DNA from: Jeotgalibacillus salarius | GTDB taxonomy: Bacteria > Bacillota > Bacilli > Bacillales > Jeotgalibacillaceae | NCBI RefSeq assembly: GCF_004405125.1 | Contig: NZ_SORX01000003.1 | Span: 246,128-310,127 of the forward strand | Direction: 5' to 3' | Length of the DNA stretch: 64,000 nt | In this document: piece after piece, positions 41,212 through 50,599 of the stretch | Numbering within the stretch: position 1 is the first letter of the stretch | Layout of the letters: each line of letters begins with the position of its first letter | Notes under the pieces: model-generated | The model's database searches: none | What the model was told of the DNA's origin: nothing | The model's input: the letters and a program-made list of their open reading frames with translations, nothing else | Made by a program: the position numbers and the translations under genes

Positions 41212-42234
41212 ATGATTGATTTACGAAGTGATACAGTAACAAAGCCGGATGAAAGAATGAGAAAAGCGATGTATGAAGCTGAGGTTGGTGATGATGTATA
41301 CGGTGAGGACCCGACCGTTAACCGTTTAGAAAGATTGGCAGCTGAAGTACTCGGAAAGGAAAGTGCGCTGTTTGTGACAAGCGGTACGCAGGGCAATCAG
41401 ATTGCTGGACTCGTTCACTGCAGACAGGGGCAGGAAGTGATTATGGAATCGCAGGCCCACCTGTTTTTATATGAAGCGGCTGCAATGTCAGCTTTAGCCG
41501 GCGTGCAGATTAAAACACTTAAAGGTACACGCGGTGCAATGAATCCGGCTGAAGTTGAAGCAGCGATTCGCGGTGCAGATATTCACGAGCCTGAGACAGG
41601 GCTGATCACACTTGAAAATACACATAATAAAGCAGGTGGTGCAGTGCTTCCGCTTGAAAATATGAGAGAAATCTATGAGATTGCTGGAAAACATCATATT
41701 CCGGTTCATTTGGATGGCGCCCGGCTTTTTAACGCCCAGGCTGCAACCGGGATATCCGTAAAAGAATACGCAAAGTACACTGACACCGTTCAGTTCTGTT
41801 TATCAAAAGGACTCGGTGCACCGGTCGGCTCCATCATTGCCGGGTCAGATGAATTTATTAAAAAAGCACGCAAATGGCGTAAGCGGCTTGGCGGAGGACT
41901 TAGACAGGTCGGCGTGATTGCGGCACCAGGGATTATTGCACTTGAGAATGCAGAACGTCTGAAAGACGATAACGCCAATGCAAAGAAACTGGCAGACGGC
42001 CTCCTGAATATTAAAGGGGTTGCCATTGATAATGAAGTGCAAACCAATATTATCCTGATGAACCTTTCAGATTCAGGGATTGAAACAACAGTATTTCTTG
42101 AGCAGTTAAAAGAAAATGGGATTATTGCAGGCGGCTTTGGACCTGGCATTGTGAGGTACGTAACGAACAACGGGGTTTCAGAAGAAGATATTGATGAGAC
42201 GTTAAAAGTGGTTCAGAAAATCATGAGCGTATAA
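41212..42234 (+). CDS. ltaE: Low-specificity L-threonine aldolase
   Basis: A 340-residue PLP enzyme that cleaves L-threonine and allo-threonine into glycine and acetaldehyde. The N-terminus DLRSDTVTKPDERMRKAM is diagnostic; VGDDVYGEDPTVNRLE follows; the PLP lysine lies in QFCLSKGLGAPVGS; HLDGARLFNA carries the cofactor-binding Asp and Arg. GLRQVGVIAAPGIIAL is also typical. I chose the ATG at 41212, directly behind CAGGAGGGG; the longer frame from 41149 has no site. It is monocistronic with a strong terminator. Confidence 0.94.
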   Translation: MIDLRSDTVTKPDERMRKAMYEAEVGDDVYGEDPTVNRLERLAAEVLGKESALFVTSGTQGNQIAGLVHCRQGQEVIMESQAHLFLYEAAAMSALAGVQIKTLKGTRGAMNPAEVEAAIRGADIHEPETGLITLENTHNKAGGAVLPLENMREIYEIAGKHHIPVHLDGARLFNAQAATGISVKEYAKYTDTVQFCLSKGLGAPVGSIIAGSDEFIKKARKWRKRLGGGLRQVGVIAAPGIIALENAERLKDDNANAKKLADGLLNIKGVAIDNEVQTNIILMNLSDSGIETTVFLEQLKENGIIAGGFGPGIVRYVTNNGVSEEDIDETLKVVQKIMSV

Positions 42235-42237
42235 CCT

Positions 42238-42276
42238 AAAAAGGTGTCCGGCATTTTATCGCCGGACACCTTTTTT
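42238..42276 (+). terminator. Bidirectional terminator
   Basis: AAAAAGGTGTCCGGC pairs with GCCGGACACCTTTTT around an 8-nt loop, between the convergent threonine aldolase and MFS genes. Confidence 0.94.
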
Positions 42277-42277
42277 A

Positions 42278-43756
42278 TTATGAAGTCATTCTCTCTTCTT
42301 CAATAGACTCCGCTTTTGCAGCTTCTTTTCTTCTTTCTTTTAAAAATAGCACAAGCACTGCGCCGATCACTGCCATACCGGTTGCAACTGTAAATGTCAG
42401 TCCATATCCGGCATACAGAGCATCCGCCGACACTGCTGCTTCAAGCTGTTCAGCGCCAAGTCCTGCGTAATTGGACATATCAGGTTCAAAGTTCAGTGAA
42501 ACCTGCGTCATGATCGTAATCAGAATCGCCGTTCCAATCGCAGCCCCTACCTGCTGCATTGTGTTTGCCATTGCTGAACCATGCGCATTCAACTTTGCCG
42601 GAATCTGATTTAATGCGTGTGTCATGACAGGCATCATGCCAAATGATAATCCGAACATACGGATTGCATACACAATCGTAATCGTTGTAACCGAAGTCGT
42701 TGCATCAAGTGTTGTAAAGAAGAACGTTGTAACAACGACAATCAGCATCCCTGGAATCGCAAGCTTTTTCACACCAAATTTATCAAACAGAATTCCTGTA
42801 ATCGGTGACATGATCCCGATCACAATTGCACCCGGCAGCAGCATCAGGCCTGAATCAAGCGCACTCAGTCCTCTTGCTGTCTGCATATACATCGGCAGAA
42901 TCGTCTCCGCACTAATCATCGCTATAATCACAAATACAGAAACAACCAAACCGATTGAAAAATCCCTATTCTTAAATACTCTAAACTCAAGCAATGGCGT
43001 TTGCAGTCTCAGCTGGCGCCATACAAATAATCCAATAATCACAAACCCGCCGGCAACACACGAAATGACAAGCGCATCATCCCACCCGCGTTCAGATCCT
43101 GTACTGAAACCGTATAACAATCCACCAAAACCAAGTGAAGACATCACAATAGAGATGACATCAACCCTTGGATTAGTCTGCTCTGTCACGTTTTTAATAA
43201 AGACAAATGCCAAAATCCATGTGAGTATCGCAATCGGAAGCACTGCGTAAAACAACATGCGCCAGTTATAATATTCTATCAGTAAGCCTGATAAAGTCGG
43301 CCCGATCGCCGGTGCAAATGAGATCACGAGCCCCATTAATCCCATTGCTGTTCCTCGCTTTTCAACCGGGAAGATATTAAGCAGCACCGTCATCATCAGC
43401 GGCATCATGACACCCGACCCCATTGCCTGCACAATTCTTGCCACTAGCAGCAGTGCAAATGAATCTGAAAAAGCAGCGACTGCCGTTCCGAAAGTAAATA
43501 CTGTAATCGCCGTGATAAAAATCTGCCTCGTTGTAAATTTACCGATAAAAAACGCTGAGATTGGAATCATGATTCCGTTTGTCAGCAGAAATGCTGTCGT
43601 CAGCCACTGCACCTGGTGCGCGCCGATATCAAAATGCACCATAATTTCAGGCAGCGCCGTTGCTAGCAGCGTTTCATTTAATAAAGCAAAAAAGGCACCC
43701 ATCAGCATAACTGCCACCATAGGACCTTTTCTTATATGCTGAAAAGATTCTGTCAT
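42278..43756 (-). CDS. DHA2-family (EmrB/QacA) multidrug MFS transporter
   Basis: A 492-residue, 14-helix proton-driven efflux pump: FFALLNETLLATALPEIM (motif D1), WLTTAFLLTNGIMIP, RIVQAMGSGVMMPLMMTVL and FAPAIGPTLSGLLIEYYNWR (motif C, antiporter motif) are diagnostic of the DHA2 subgroup. The length fits 14 helices. I placed the start at the ATG at 43756, with AAGGATG upstream. A TetR regulator is divergent from it and probably represses it. Confidence 0.93.
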   Translation of the reverse strand: MTESFQHIRKGPMVAVMLMGAFFALLNETLLATALPEIMVHFDIGAHQVQWLTTAFLLTNGIMIPISAFFIGKFTTRQIFITAITVFTFGTAVAAFSDSFALLLVARIVQAMGSGVMMPLMMTVLLNIFPVEKRGTAMGLMGLVISFAPAIGPTLSGLLIEYYNWRMLFYAVLPIAILTWILAFVFIKNVTEQTNPRVDVISIVMSSLGFGGLLYGFSTGSERGWDDALVISCVAGGFVIIGLFVWRQLRLQTPLLEFRVFKNRDFSIGLVVSVFVIIAMISAETILPMYMQTARGLSALDSGLMLLPGAIVIGIMSPITGILFDKFGVKKLAIPGMLIVVVTTFFFTTLDATTSVTTITIVYAIRMFGLSFGMMPVMTHALNQIPAKLNAHGSAMANTMQQVGAAIGTAILITIMTQVSLNFEPDMSNYAGLGAEQLEAAVSADALYAGYGLTFTVATGMAVIGAVLVLFLKERRKEAAKAESIEEERMTS

Positions 43757-43873
43757 TCGAATCATCCTTTCTATATAAAAATCACAGAGTTTATCATAAA
43801 GGATTCTTTACTGGTTTTGAATGATCAATTTTTCTATAATGTACAGATAAACGACAGTGTAGGAGATGTGTCT

Positions 43874-44410
43874 ATGAAAAAGGAAGATTTACGGGTGAAG
43901 AGAACAAGGAAGCTGCTGTTTGATTCACTGATCCGCTTACTGAATAAACCCGGTATTACATTTGAAGGTGTCACAGTCCAGCAGATCTGTGAGGATGCAA
44001 TGGTCCACCGGTCGACGTTTTACTCCCATTACACAGATAAGTATGACTTATTTATCGTGGAGCTCGGTCGGCTGGATGACAGACTGGATGCAGCTGATCG
44101 GGTGATGCGGCTGAAAAAGCCTTTTACCATGATGCAGAAGCTGGACTATCTGGAGGAGCTTGAACACGTGTTTTTAGCAAATCAGAATGACACGTATCTG
44201 GCTAACCGCCTGCAGCAATCCTTTAAGAAAAATATTGAACGGGACCTGACCTTGTTAAGCGCTGAAGCGGATAAACTGGATGTGCCGCTTGATATGTATG
44301 CAGAATTTCACTCAGGGACCATCGCGATGCTGCATATGTGGTGGCTTAGGCAGGACAAGGTGTATACAGCTGAGGAGATGGATATTTATTTTGAGCGGTT
44401 GATGGGGTGA
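43874..44410 (+). CDS. TetR/AcrR-family regulator, divergent from the QacA-type pump
   Basis: A 178-residue repressor: LRVKRTRKLLFDSLIRLLN begins the DNA-binding domain, and GVTVQQICEDAMVHRSTFYS (with HYTDKYD following) is the helix-turn-helix with the family's TFY-HY signature. The rest is the helical ligand domain, somewhat short for the family. AGGAGATG lies before the ATG. It is divergent from the DHA2 efflux gene with 117 nt between them, the usual regulator/pump arrangement. Array C follows its stop. Confidence 0.88.
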   Translation: MKKEDLRVKRTRKLLFDSLIRLLNKPGITFEGVTVQQICEDAMVHRSTFYSHYTDKYDLFIVELGRLDDRLDAADRVMRLKKPFTMMQKLDYLEELEHVFLANQNDTYLANRLQQSFKKNIERDLTLLSAEADKLDVPLDMYAEFHSGTIAMLHMWWLRQDKVYTAEEMDIYFERLMG

Positions 44411-44417
44411 TGGGCGG

Positions 44418-44543
44418 GTTCGGAGATCAGGCGTAGTTGTTCGCAGAAAACATGTGTGTGTTCGGAGAATAGCATGCCTGGTTCGTAGAAAAACACGAGT
44501 GGTTCAAAGAATAAACACGAAGGTTCAGAGAATAGTGTAAAAA
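44418..44543 (+). repeat. 21-bp-period array C (core GTTC-nn-AGA)
   Basis: Six units begin at 44418, 44439, 44460, 44481, 44502 and 44523, exactly 21 bp apart. The cores read GTTCGGAGAT, GTTCGCAGAA, GTTCGGAGAA, GTTCGTAGAA, GTTCAAAGAA and GTTCAGAGAA; the other bases are unrelated. It starts eight bases after the TetR stop codon and ends before the selO terminator, at a convergent junction. It shares its core with arrays A and F. Confidence 0.85.
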
Positions 44544-44561
44544 GACCTATCCCTTATACGC

Positions 44562-44595
44562 ACAAAAAGCTGCCCTTCTCAGGCAGCTTTTTCAT
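44562..44595 (-). terminator. Bidirectional terminator of selO
   Basis: AAAAAGCTGCC (44564-44574) pairs with GGCAGCTTTTT (44582-44592) around a 7-nt loop. Confidence 0.92.
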
Positions 44596-44602
44596 TTTCA
44601 TC

Positions 44603-46051
44603 TCATGTGCCGCAAAACGTCCGGTAAGTTCCTGCTTCCGGATCCGGCCCATTGCAATAAGGCGTCTGCTCATCACTGTATGCGTAAGGGTCCTTCAGCA
44701 CATCCAACAGACGGTACATGACACTGAAGTCGTCGCGTTCAACGGCCGCTTCAATCGCCTCTTCCACACGGTGATTACGCGGGATCACATTCGGATTATG
44801 CTGTTTCATCAACTGCTGAACTTCTTCAGTTGAAGCATCCTGACGTTCAAGCCGCTTATTCCATTCCGTTGACCAGTTCTTGAAATCATCACTGTTTATC
44901 GGAACTTCACCCAGCGTCAGCTTCCGGAATGTATTTGTGAAATCAGCTTCTTCTTTATGCATTAAGTTCAGAAGCTGAACAATCAGGTCTTTATCTCCCG
45001 GTTCTTCATTCATTAAACCTAGCTTATTCCGCATCTCATTCAGCCATGCCGCTTCATATAATTCACCGTATTGATTCATTTCCTGCTGGGCAATGCTGAT
45101 TGCTTCCTCCTGATTTTCATGAAGCAATGGAACAAGACTCTCAGCAAAACGTGCAAGATTCCATCCTCCGATATGCGGCTGGCTTCCGTATGCATAGCGT
45201 CCCTGGGCATCAATTGAACTGAATACAGTAGACGGATCATAGTTGTTCATGAAAGCACAAGGTCCATAATCGATCGATTCGCCGCTGATCGTCATATTAT
45301 CAGTGTTCATGACGCCATGAATGAAACCGACACGCTGCCACTTCGCAATGAGTGAAGCCTGATTTTTCATGACACCTCGGAGCAATTCCAGGTAAGGATT
45401 ATCAGCCGAAGCCGCCTCGCTGTAGTGACGTGTAATTGCATAGTCAGCCAGCGCCTTCACATTTTCCGCTTCAGTCAGACGGACAGCGTATTCGAATGTT
45501 CCCACCCTTAGGTGACTTGAAGCCACCCGCGTGAGCACCGCACCTGTCAGCATTCTTTCACGCCTGACCGTTTCACCTGTAATTGTGACTGCAAGACTGC
45601 GGCTCGTCGGAATTCCTAATCCATGCATAGCTTCACTGATGATATATTCTCTTAGCATCGGACCTAGTGCGGCCCGGCCATCACCGCCGCGTGAAAATTT
45701 CGTACGTCCTGATCCCTTTAATTGAATATCCACTCTTTTTCCTGATGGCGTAATCTGCTCTCCGAACAATAGCGCACGTCCATCTCCAAGCATCGTGAAC
45801 TGGCCAAATTGATGACCTGCATATGCCTGCGCAATCGGCTCAGACCCTTCAGGCACTTCATTACCTGCAAGTATGTCTTCTTCATCAGCCAATACTTCCG
45901 GGTCCAGTCCAAGCTCTTTTGCAAGAGGTTCGTTGAGCACCACCAGATCGGGGCTTGCAACCGGGTTCGGCTCCATTTTAGAAAAAAAGATCTCCGGCAG
46001 CTCTGCATAAGTTTGCTCAAGCTTCCATCCTGCTTTTGTCTGCTGTGTCAT
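44603..46051 (-). CDS. selO: SelO-family protein AMPylase
   Basis: A 482-residue pseudokinase-fold enzyme that transfers AMP, not phosphate, to protein hydroxyls (established for the SelO family). Family segments are [40 protein letters not shown] (glycine-rich loop and Lys), [33 protein letters not shown] (catalytic-type loop) and the DYGPC metal site. C-terminally [16 protein letters not shown] ends as is usual, with Cys in place of the selenocysteine of animal SelO. It is transcribed alone. Confidence 0.94.
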   Translation of the reverse strand: MTQQTKAGWKLEQTYAELPEIFFSKMEPNPVASPDLVVLNEPLAKELGLDPEVLADEEDILAGNEVPEGSEPIAQAYAGHQFGQFTMLGDGRALLFGEQITPSGKRVDIQLKGSGRTKFSRGGDGRAALGPMLREYIISEAMHGLGIPTSRSLAVTITGETVRRERMLTGAVLTRVASSHLRVGTFEYAVRLTEAENVKALADYAITRHYSEAASADNPYLELLRGVMKNQASLIAKWQRVGFIHGVMNTDNMTISGESIDYGPCAFMNNYDPSTVFSSIDAQGRYAYGSQPHIGGWNLARFAESLVPLLHENQEEAISIAQQEMNQYGELYEAAWLNEMRNKLGLMNEEPGDKDLIVQLLNLMHKEEADFTNTFRKLTLGEVPINSDDFKNWSTEWNKRLERQDASTEEVQQLMKQHNPNVIPRNHRVEEAIEAAVERDDFSVMYRLLDVLKDPYAYSDEQTPYCNGPDPEAGTYRTFCGT

Positions 46052-46151
46052 CGTGCATCCCTCCTCTTATTATGTTCTCCTGACTTCAATTTTAACATGC
46101 CCATTTTTGAACAAGATCAGCGTCATTGCGGGCGAGTGAGTGATCGGCTTT

Positions 46152-46214
46152 GTGAGTTCGGCTCGTGCTTTTGTCAGTTCAGCTGCCGCGTTCGTGAGTT
46201 CAGCGACCTTTGCA
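46152..46214 (+). repeat. 21-bp-period array D (core TTTGTGAGTTC)
   Basis: Three units with GTGAGTTC, GTCAGTTC and GTGAGTTC begin at 46152, 46173 and 46194, exactly 21 bp apart; the flanking bases differ. The reverse complement of the core (GAACTCACAAA) is the core of array B. It lies between selO and the HAD gene, both on the minus strand. It is the shortest array and may be a remnant. Confidence 0.68.
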
Positions 46215-46229
46215 CTACACGCCACCAAA

Positions 46230-46847
46230 TCAAAAATGCTTTTTTAGATCTGGCAGCCGCTCAATCTCATACTCAAAATCATTCACTTCTCCAAATCCAT
46301 ATTTCGCATACACAAACGGTACACCTGCTTTGCGCGCTGCATCGCGGTCTCCCTGTGTATCTCCTACATATATAGAATCCTGCAGTCCGTTCCGGTCAAT
46401 CACCAGCTTAATATTCTCACCTTTTGAAAGACCCGTTCTTCCAGGGTTTTCAAAGTCATCGAAATACTTGTCGAGCCCGTGATATTCATAGAATGCCTCA
46501 ATGTAGCCTTCCTGACAGTTACTTACGATGAATAACCGGTACTTTTGAGATAAATCTTTAAGTGTATCCTCGAGATCGGGATACAGTTCTCCACCATTCT
46601 TCGCCACGTAAGGAATTTCAATTTCAGTTAAATAATCCATTACAGATTTCTGATCTTCTTCACTTAGTTCAGGGAAAAAGATCTGAGAAATTTCATGCAT
46701 CTGCTTCCCCATTGTCTGCTTCAAATCATCAAGCGTCAGCTTCTTATCAACTTTCGGATAATCTTCAATTGCTTTATTCCATGAAGTTAACACGGTTTCC
46801 CGCGGATCCCACAGCGTGCCATCCAGATCAAAAATTATGCTATCCAT
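46230..46847 (-). CDS. HAD-superfamily hydrolase (phosphoglycolate phosphatase-like)
   Basis: A 205-residue phosphatase-type HAD protein. The nucleophile motif is IIFDLDGTLWD (Asp8, with Asp10 as acid/base), motif II is FIVSNCQEGY, motif III Lys lies near GLSKGENIKLV, and motif IV is IYVGDTQGDRDAARKAGVPF. The helical cap between residues 17 and 90 is of the C1 type seen in phosphoglycolate phosphatase and beta-phosphoglucomutase. The substrate is unknown. Confidence 0.88.
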   Translation of the reverse strand: MDSIIFDLDGTLWDPRETVLTSWNKAIEDYPKVDKKLTLDDLKQTMGKQMHEISQIFFPELSEEDQKSVMDYLTEIEIPYVAKNGGELYPDLEDTLKDLSQKYRLFIVSNCQEGYIEAFYEYHGLDKYFDDFENPGRTGLSKGENIKLVIDRNGLQDSIYVGDTQGDRDAARKAGVPFVYAKYGFGEVNDFEYEIERLPDLKKHF

Positions 46848-46918
46848 ATGTCATTCCTCCAAAAGTGCTTTTGTTTGGGTTTACCCGAATTCTCTTGCCT
46901 ATATGTATGAAAAATATA

Positions 46919-46951
46919 AATGCCTGACAACCGCAAGCTGTCAGGCTCTTC
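46919..46951 (-). terminator. Terminator of the CMD-family gene
   Basis: GCCTGACA pairs with TGTCAGGC around an 9-nt loop, just after the stop codon, with a T-rich tail on the minus strand. Confidence 0.72.
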
Positions 46952-46955
46952 AATA

Positions 46956-47303
46956 TCATCGATTACGAAACTGCTTCAGCAGCTCAATTCCCATTGTCAC
47001 ACCGTGGCTCATCGCAGAACCGCCGCCATAAGCTGCAGCGACCATCATTGTTTCGTGAATCTGCTGATCAGTACAGGCATGTTCTACACATTGGTCCATA
47101 TGGTAGGCAATGCTTGATTCATCACCATCATTCACTGCAATTGCCAGTGCCATCAAGTGCTTCTGAGGTTTAGGAATATCTCCCTCTTCAAAAGCTTTGC
47201 CGGTAAATTGATTGTACTCATGAACAGCTGACGGCATAAAATCATGGATGTTTTCGATTCCGCGGCGATAACGATTTAAAATATTTTCTCCATCTAAATT
47301 CAT
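46956..47303 (-). CDS. Carboxymuconolactone decarboxylase/AhpD-like protein
   Basis: A 115-residue helical protein of the CMD family: HDFMPSAVHEYNQFTGKAF, QKHLMALAIAVNDGDESSIA and YHMDQCVEHACTDQQIHET match the fold, with Cys and His spaced as CVEHAC instead of the CxxC of AhpD. A thiol-dependent redox or decarboxylase role is possible. The ATG at 47303 has AAGGAG seven bases upstream; the longer frame includes it. Confidence 0.82.
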   Translation of the reverse strand: MNLDGENILNRYRRGIENIHDFMPSAVHEYNQFTGKAFEEGDIPKPQKHLMALAIAVNDGDESSIAYHMDQCVEHACTDQQIHETMMVAAAYGGGSAMSHGVTMGIELLKQFRNR

Positions 47304-47387
47304 GTTCCCACTCCTTCTCAGCATTCGTTTTACATCTAACGAACGTACTCAGAGATTAGGATGACCCTGCGGGAATAACGGTATACC

Positions 47388-47678
47388 TTAATTCAAAGAA
47401 AAATACAGGAATCCCGCTATGATTAAATTCGGTAACGCCAATTGAGCAGAATACTTCATTATTTTCATACGGTCTTTCCGTCCTTCTTTTGTTTCAGTGG
47501 CCAGATTCGCTCTCATCTCACTGCCACTGACCATTGCGCCTGAAGAAAACATCATCACGATCAGAAACAATAAGCCGAGGCCTGCTGGAATGGTGTAAAT
47601 CTCTCCTGCACCCCAGATGATCCAGGATAGAATAACTCCGAGCAGTCCAAGGCCTGTTCCAATACCGACTGTTTTCAC
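47388..47678 (-). CDS. Three-helix membrane protein (DUF5316-like)
   Basis: A 96-residue protein with helices at about 3-21, 28-46 and 76-94. FLIVMMFSSGAMVSGSEMRA followed by NLATETKEGRKDRM resembles the DUF5316 family of small Bacillus membrane proteins, which carry a similar SGxMVSGDRMRAN segment; I am not certain. The start is a GTG with AAGGAG before it. It begins 18 nt after the DUF2207 gene's stop, so they are likely cotranscribed. Confidence 0.65.
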   Translation of the reverse strand: MKTVGIGTGLGLLGVILSWIIWGAGEIYTIPAGLGLLFLIVMMFSSGAMVSGSEMRANLATETKEGRKDRMKIMKYSAQLALPNLIIAGFLYFSLN

Positions 47679-47696
47679 CCAATCACTCCTTTTTTA

Positions 47697-49358
47697 TTAA
47701 AACGCACCTGAACCTCCACCGCCGCCGCCAACCCCGCCTGCTGAACCGGAAGCAGCCGATGAGGCACTGGTACTTGATGCTGAGGCATTGGCTGACTCGA
47801 ATCCCGGTGAAATAGCGACTGATAATAACAGAAGGGTAGCTACATCAATTCCACCGTGATCCATCGATGGTGTAAACCCTGAAAATTTCTTTTCAATTGG
47901 TCCGGAGATTTTTTCATCATTTGTTCCGATTCCGTATAGATACACCCTCATCTGATCGTCCTCAGTCCAGTGATTTGTATCCGGATTCTTCTTCACGCGC
48001 TGCCATTCCCGGTTGATCATGACGCCCTCAAGTGTTCTCGGGTGATAGCCAAGCACATATGCCAGAAATCCTCCGATCAGTACAATCGAAAAGAACAATC
48101 CCGGCAAGAGGTCAAACAGCGGGAATAAAATAAGAAATGGAATCATTACCGCTGCCGCTGCCATTACCAGCCTGCGCCGGGTGCTGATATTTTCAGACAG
48201 CTGTTCTGCATCAACTTCTTCCTTAATCGCGGCATGCCATTTTGCCTCATAATCCTGAAAGATTTTCTGATTAGACTCTTTTTTGGCAAACTGCTCAACT
48301 TCTTTAACAGTAAAGGTGTCTCCATTTCCGATCGTATCAAACAGCCATTCCGCTAAAATGCGCTCATGATCCAGCAATCCGTTTCTCTTTATCAAACGAA
48401 ATTCGCGTTCTGTTTCCTGAATCACATGACCTTTTCTCACAAGTTCCAACAGGGCTGCATTAATGGCCTGACCTGTCAGCATATGGTAGTAGTTGAAAGA
48501 AATTGTCCCCATCAGTGACATGATTTCACGTGGCGGCCCATTCGGTGATAGCTTTGAATCAGCCTTACGTTTAATACCTCTGGCTCTGACCCATGCTCTG
48601 ATCCAGATGATACCGAGCAGCAGAGCTTCTAATACAAGGACAACAATCCCGATATTCATGATCCAACCGCGTGTTTCTGCAAATGCAGCAGCCTCTTCTT
48701 CCTGACGATCAATTTCGCTCATCAGGTCAGACCGGATTTCTCCATTCGTCCCTTCAACTGCAAATACTTCAGCATTCCACGCAGCCTTGACGTCCCCATT
48801 CTTACCCTCAGACACGTGACCAAGATTGAATACCACGGTGCCTGACGCATCAGTTACAGCTGTGCCTTCAGCTTCACCATAGCCGAGTGCCAGCACATCT
48901 TCTGTTGGCGATGGAGGTGTTAAGGTAATGACCATATTTTCATAATCCGACTCATTTTCTTCGCTGAAAAATGGCCAGAAAAACTGACCCATATCCTCGT
49001 GTACAGTCACTCCATCCTTAATCATATAAGTGAGCGTTACCGTAATCGTCTCATCATCACCACTACGGTAAATACGATAAAGGCTCCCATCCTGTTCAAT
49101 ATTTAACGAATCGTTATTTTCAAAAGCCTGAAATTCAGTAATCTCAGTTCCTTTCTTCGTAACCAGTCCTCGTGAAATTCCATTAAATTCTCCATCGAAT
49201 TCATAAGTGTGAGTTTCAGTCACATAGACATCCCCGGATTCCTGAACTTCCGCATTGATGTCAGATCGCTCAATGGAAAAATCCACCGCAAGTGCCTGCC
49301 CCGGGAAAAACAGAAACACGCCAAGCACTACTGTCATTGTGATTCTAAGTACGTTCAT
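47697..49358 (-). CDS. DUF2207-domain membrane protein
   Basis: A 553-residue exported membrane protein. A signal peptide (about 1-24, ITMTVVLGVFLFFPGQALA) leads to an extracellular beta domain (about 28-220, SDINAEVQESGDVYVTETHT, YEFDGEFNGISRGL), a transmembrane helix at about 236-256, a cytoplasmic region, and a pair of helices at about 400-440. The C-terminus is Ser/Ala-rich and ends in a poly-Gly stretch with SGAF, a recurring DUF2207 feature. Function unknown. The ATG at 49358 has AGAGGTGA upstream. Confidence 0.88.
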   Translation of the reverse strand: MNVLRITMTVVLGVFLFFPGQALAVDFSIERSDINAEVQESGDVYVTETHTYEFDGEFNGISRGLVTKKGTEITEFQAFENNDSLNIEQDGSLYRIYRSGDDETITVTLTYMIKDGVTVHEDMGQFFWPFFSEENESDYENMVITLTPPSPTEDVLALGYGEAEGTAVTDASGTVVFNLGHVSEGKNGDVKAAWNAEVFAVEGTNGEIRSDLMSEIDRQEEEAAAFAETRGWIMNIGIVVLVLEALLLGIIWIRAWVRARGIKRKADSKLSPNGPPREIMSLMGTISFNYYHMLTGQAINAALLELVRKGHVIQETEREFRLIKRNGLLDHERILAEWLFDTIGNGDTFTVKEVEQFAKKESNQKIFQDYEAKWHAAIKEEVDAEQLSENISTRRRLVMAAAAVMIPFLILFPLFDLLPGLFFSIVLIGGFLAYVLGYHPRTLEGVMINREWQRVKKNPDTNHWTEDDQMRVYLYGIGTNDEKISGPIEKKFSGFTPSMDHGGIDVATLLLLSVAISPGFESANASASSTSASSAASGSAGGVGGGGGGSGAF

Positions 49359-49496
49359 GTTCGTCACCTCTTACGTAAGTTACGGACGTGAAGGTGAAAA
49401 GGTTTCAATTTTCTGTCACTTATCACAGCTAAAAAAGAATAAAAGTATTTGTTTCAACTAAAATGAGTAGATTAATCTAACAATTTTTATAAAACC

Positions 49497-50102
49497 TTAT
49501 TTATACTGACCAATCCGCTCAAGCACAGTCAGGTAAAATGCTGCTTTATGCGGAACAAATGATTCTAAACCAACAGACTCATCTACTTGTACCTTACTAC
49601 CATCACGGATCTTAAATCCCTGAATGTTAATTTCATCAAGTTGTCCACTGCAAAGCCTGCGGAATGCTTCAAGATCTGCTTTAACAATGCCTGTAACTTC
49701 TTCATCTTCTAAATCAAAATCATTTTCATTAAATTTACTTTTTAATAGAAACGTATGGGCAAACTCCTTGTCGATAAAACCTTCCCTTTCTGCCACACAC
49801 TCAATCACACCAAGAGACTGAAGCTGTTCAAAAGGAACCTGAATGCCAATCTCCTCCTGCATTTCCCTTACGCCATCACGAACTGTTTCCTTTGCCAGCA
49901 GATGACCTGCAGCAGTGATATCCAGAAGCCCGGGATAATCTTTTTTATCTTCACTGCGCAGCTGAAAATAAAGTGAATTATTCTCAACCAGCCAGCAGTG
50001 AAACGTTTCATGCCAATAGCCTTTTTCATGTACTTCTGATCTTGCTTTTTCACCTATGTATTGATGTTTCTCATTAAATATTTTTAATCGTTCTGATTCC
50101 AT
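49497..50102 (-). CDS. NUDIX hydrolase
   Basis: A 201-residue pyrophosphohydrolase similar to isopentenyl-diphosphate isomerase-type NUDIX proteins: the N-terminal part (YIGEKARSEVHEKGYWHETF, HCWLVENNSLYFQLRS) precedes the NUDIX box GHLLAKETVRDGVREMQEEI, where the second Gly of the GX5EX7REUXEE pattern is near Leu-Leu-Ala. The REMQEE core is intact. The substrate is unknown. It starts 19 bases inside the preceding NUDIX gene, in a three-gene operon. Confidence 0.87.
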   Translation of the reverse strand: MESERLKIFNEKHQYIGEKARSEVHEKGYWHETFHCWLVENNSLYFQLRSEDKKDYPGLLDITAAGHLLAKETVRDGVREMQEEIGIQVPFEQLQSLGVIECVAEREGFIDKEFAHTFLLKSKFNENDFDLEDEEVTGIVKADLEAFRRLCSGQLDEINIQGFKIRDGSKVQVDESVGLESFVPHKAAFYLTVLERIGQYK

Positions 50103-50599
50103 GGGGCCTCCTCAGTTTTTTCAACTACCTGCCAATTTTCATATATGACAGGTTCTGTTGATATTCTTTTAAATAAAAGCCAGTTAAAAGCCTCAATCAC
50201 AAGAGGTGATACATGATCGGCAGTGATCTCATCTTCCGCTATCCAATACGTCCCAAGCGAATCCTGTGCATCGAACTGATGTGGGTCCTTAAGTTCCCCA
50301 CCTGCTTGCTCCACCTGATAAAACACAGCAATATGATGAACATGAGTATGGTTGCGCCAAAGCCATGGAAGCTGAAAATCTATCGTTCCAATCTGGGTTT
50401 TTCGCAATATCTCCATTCCTGTTTCTTCAGTGAATTCCCGATCCAGCGCTTCAAAGAGACTCTCCCCTTCCTCAAGACTCCCACCTGGCAGATCGTATCT
50501 GTTTTTATACGGCCCCCCGCTTTTCTTAATGACAAGAAGTTTGTCGTTATTCATATACAAACCATATACGCCAAAAGCTCTGTGCCAGGATTTATTCAT
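50084..50599 (-). CDS. NUDIX hydrolase
   Basis: A 171-residue NUDIX enzyme: the NUDIX box is GGSLEEGESLFEALDREFTE followed by ETG (about residues 41-63), with the full GX5EX7REUXEE pattern. RAFGVYGLYMNNDKLLVIKK precedes it. Its ATG at 50599 overlaps the stop of the histidine phosphatase gene by eight bases, and its end overlaps the next NUDIX gene by 19. A longer frame upstream lies within the phosphatase gene and is not used. Confidence 0.9.
   Translation of the reverse strand: MNKSWHRAFGVYGLYMNNDKLLVIKKSGGPYKNRYDLPGGSLEEGESLFEALDREFTEETGMEILRKTQIGTIDFQLPWLWRNHTHVHHIAVFYQVEQAGGELKDPHQFDAQDSLGTYWIAEDEITADHVSPLVIEAFNWLLFKRISTEPVIYENWQVVEKTEEAPWNQND

Noticed and set aside
42624-43250. Plus-strand 208-codon open frame opposite the QacA-type pump
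   Set aside because: It is a shadow of the DHA2 transporter, Thr/Ile/Pro-rich with no family features.
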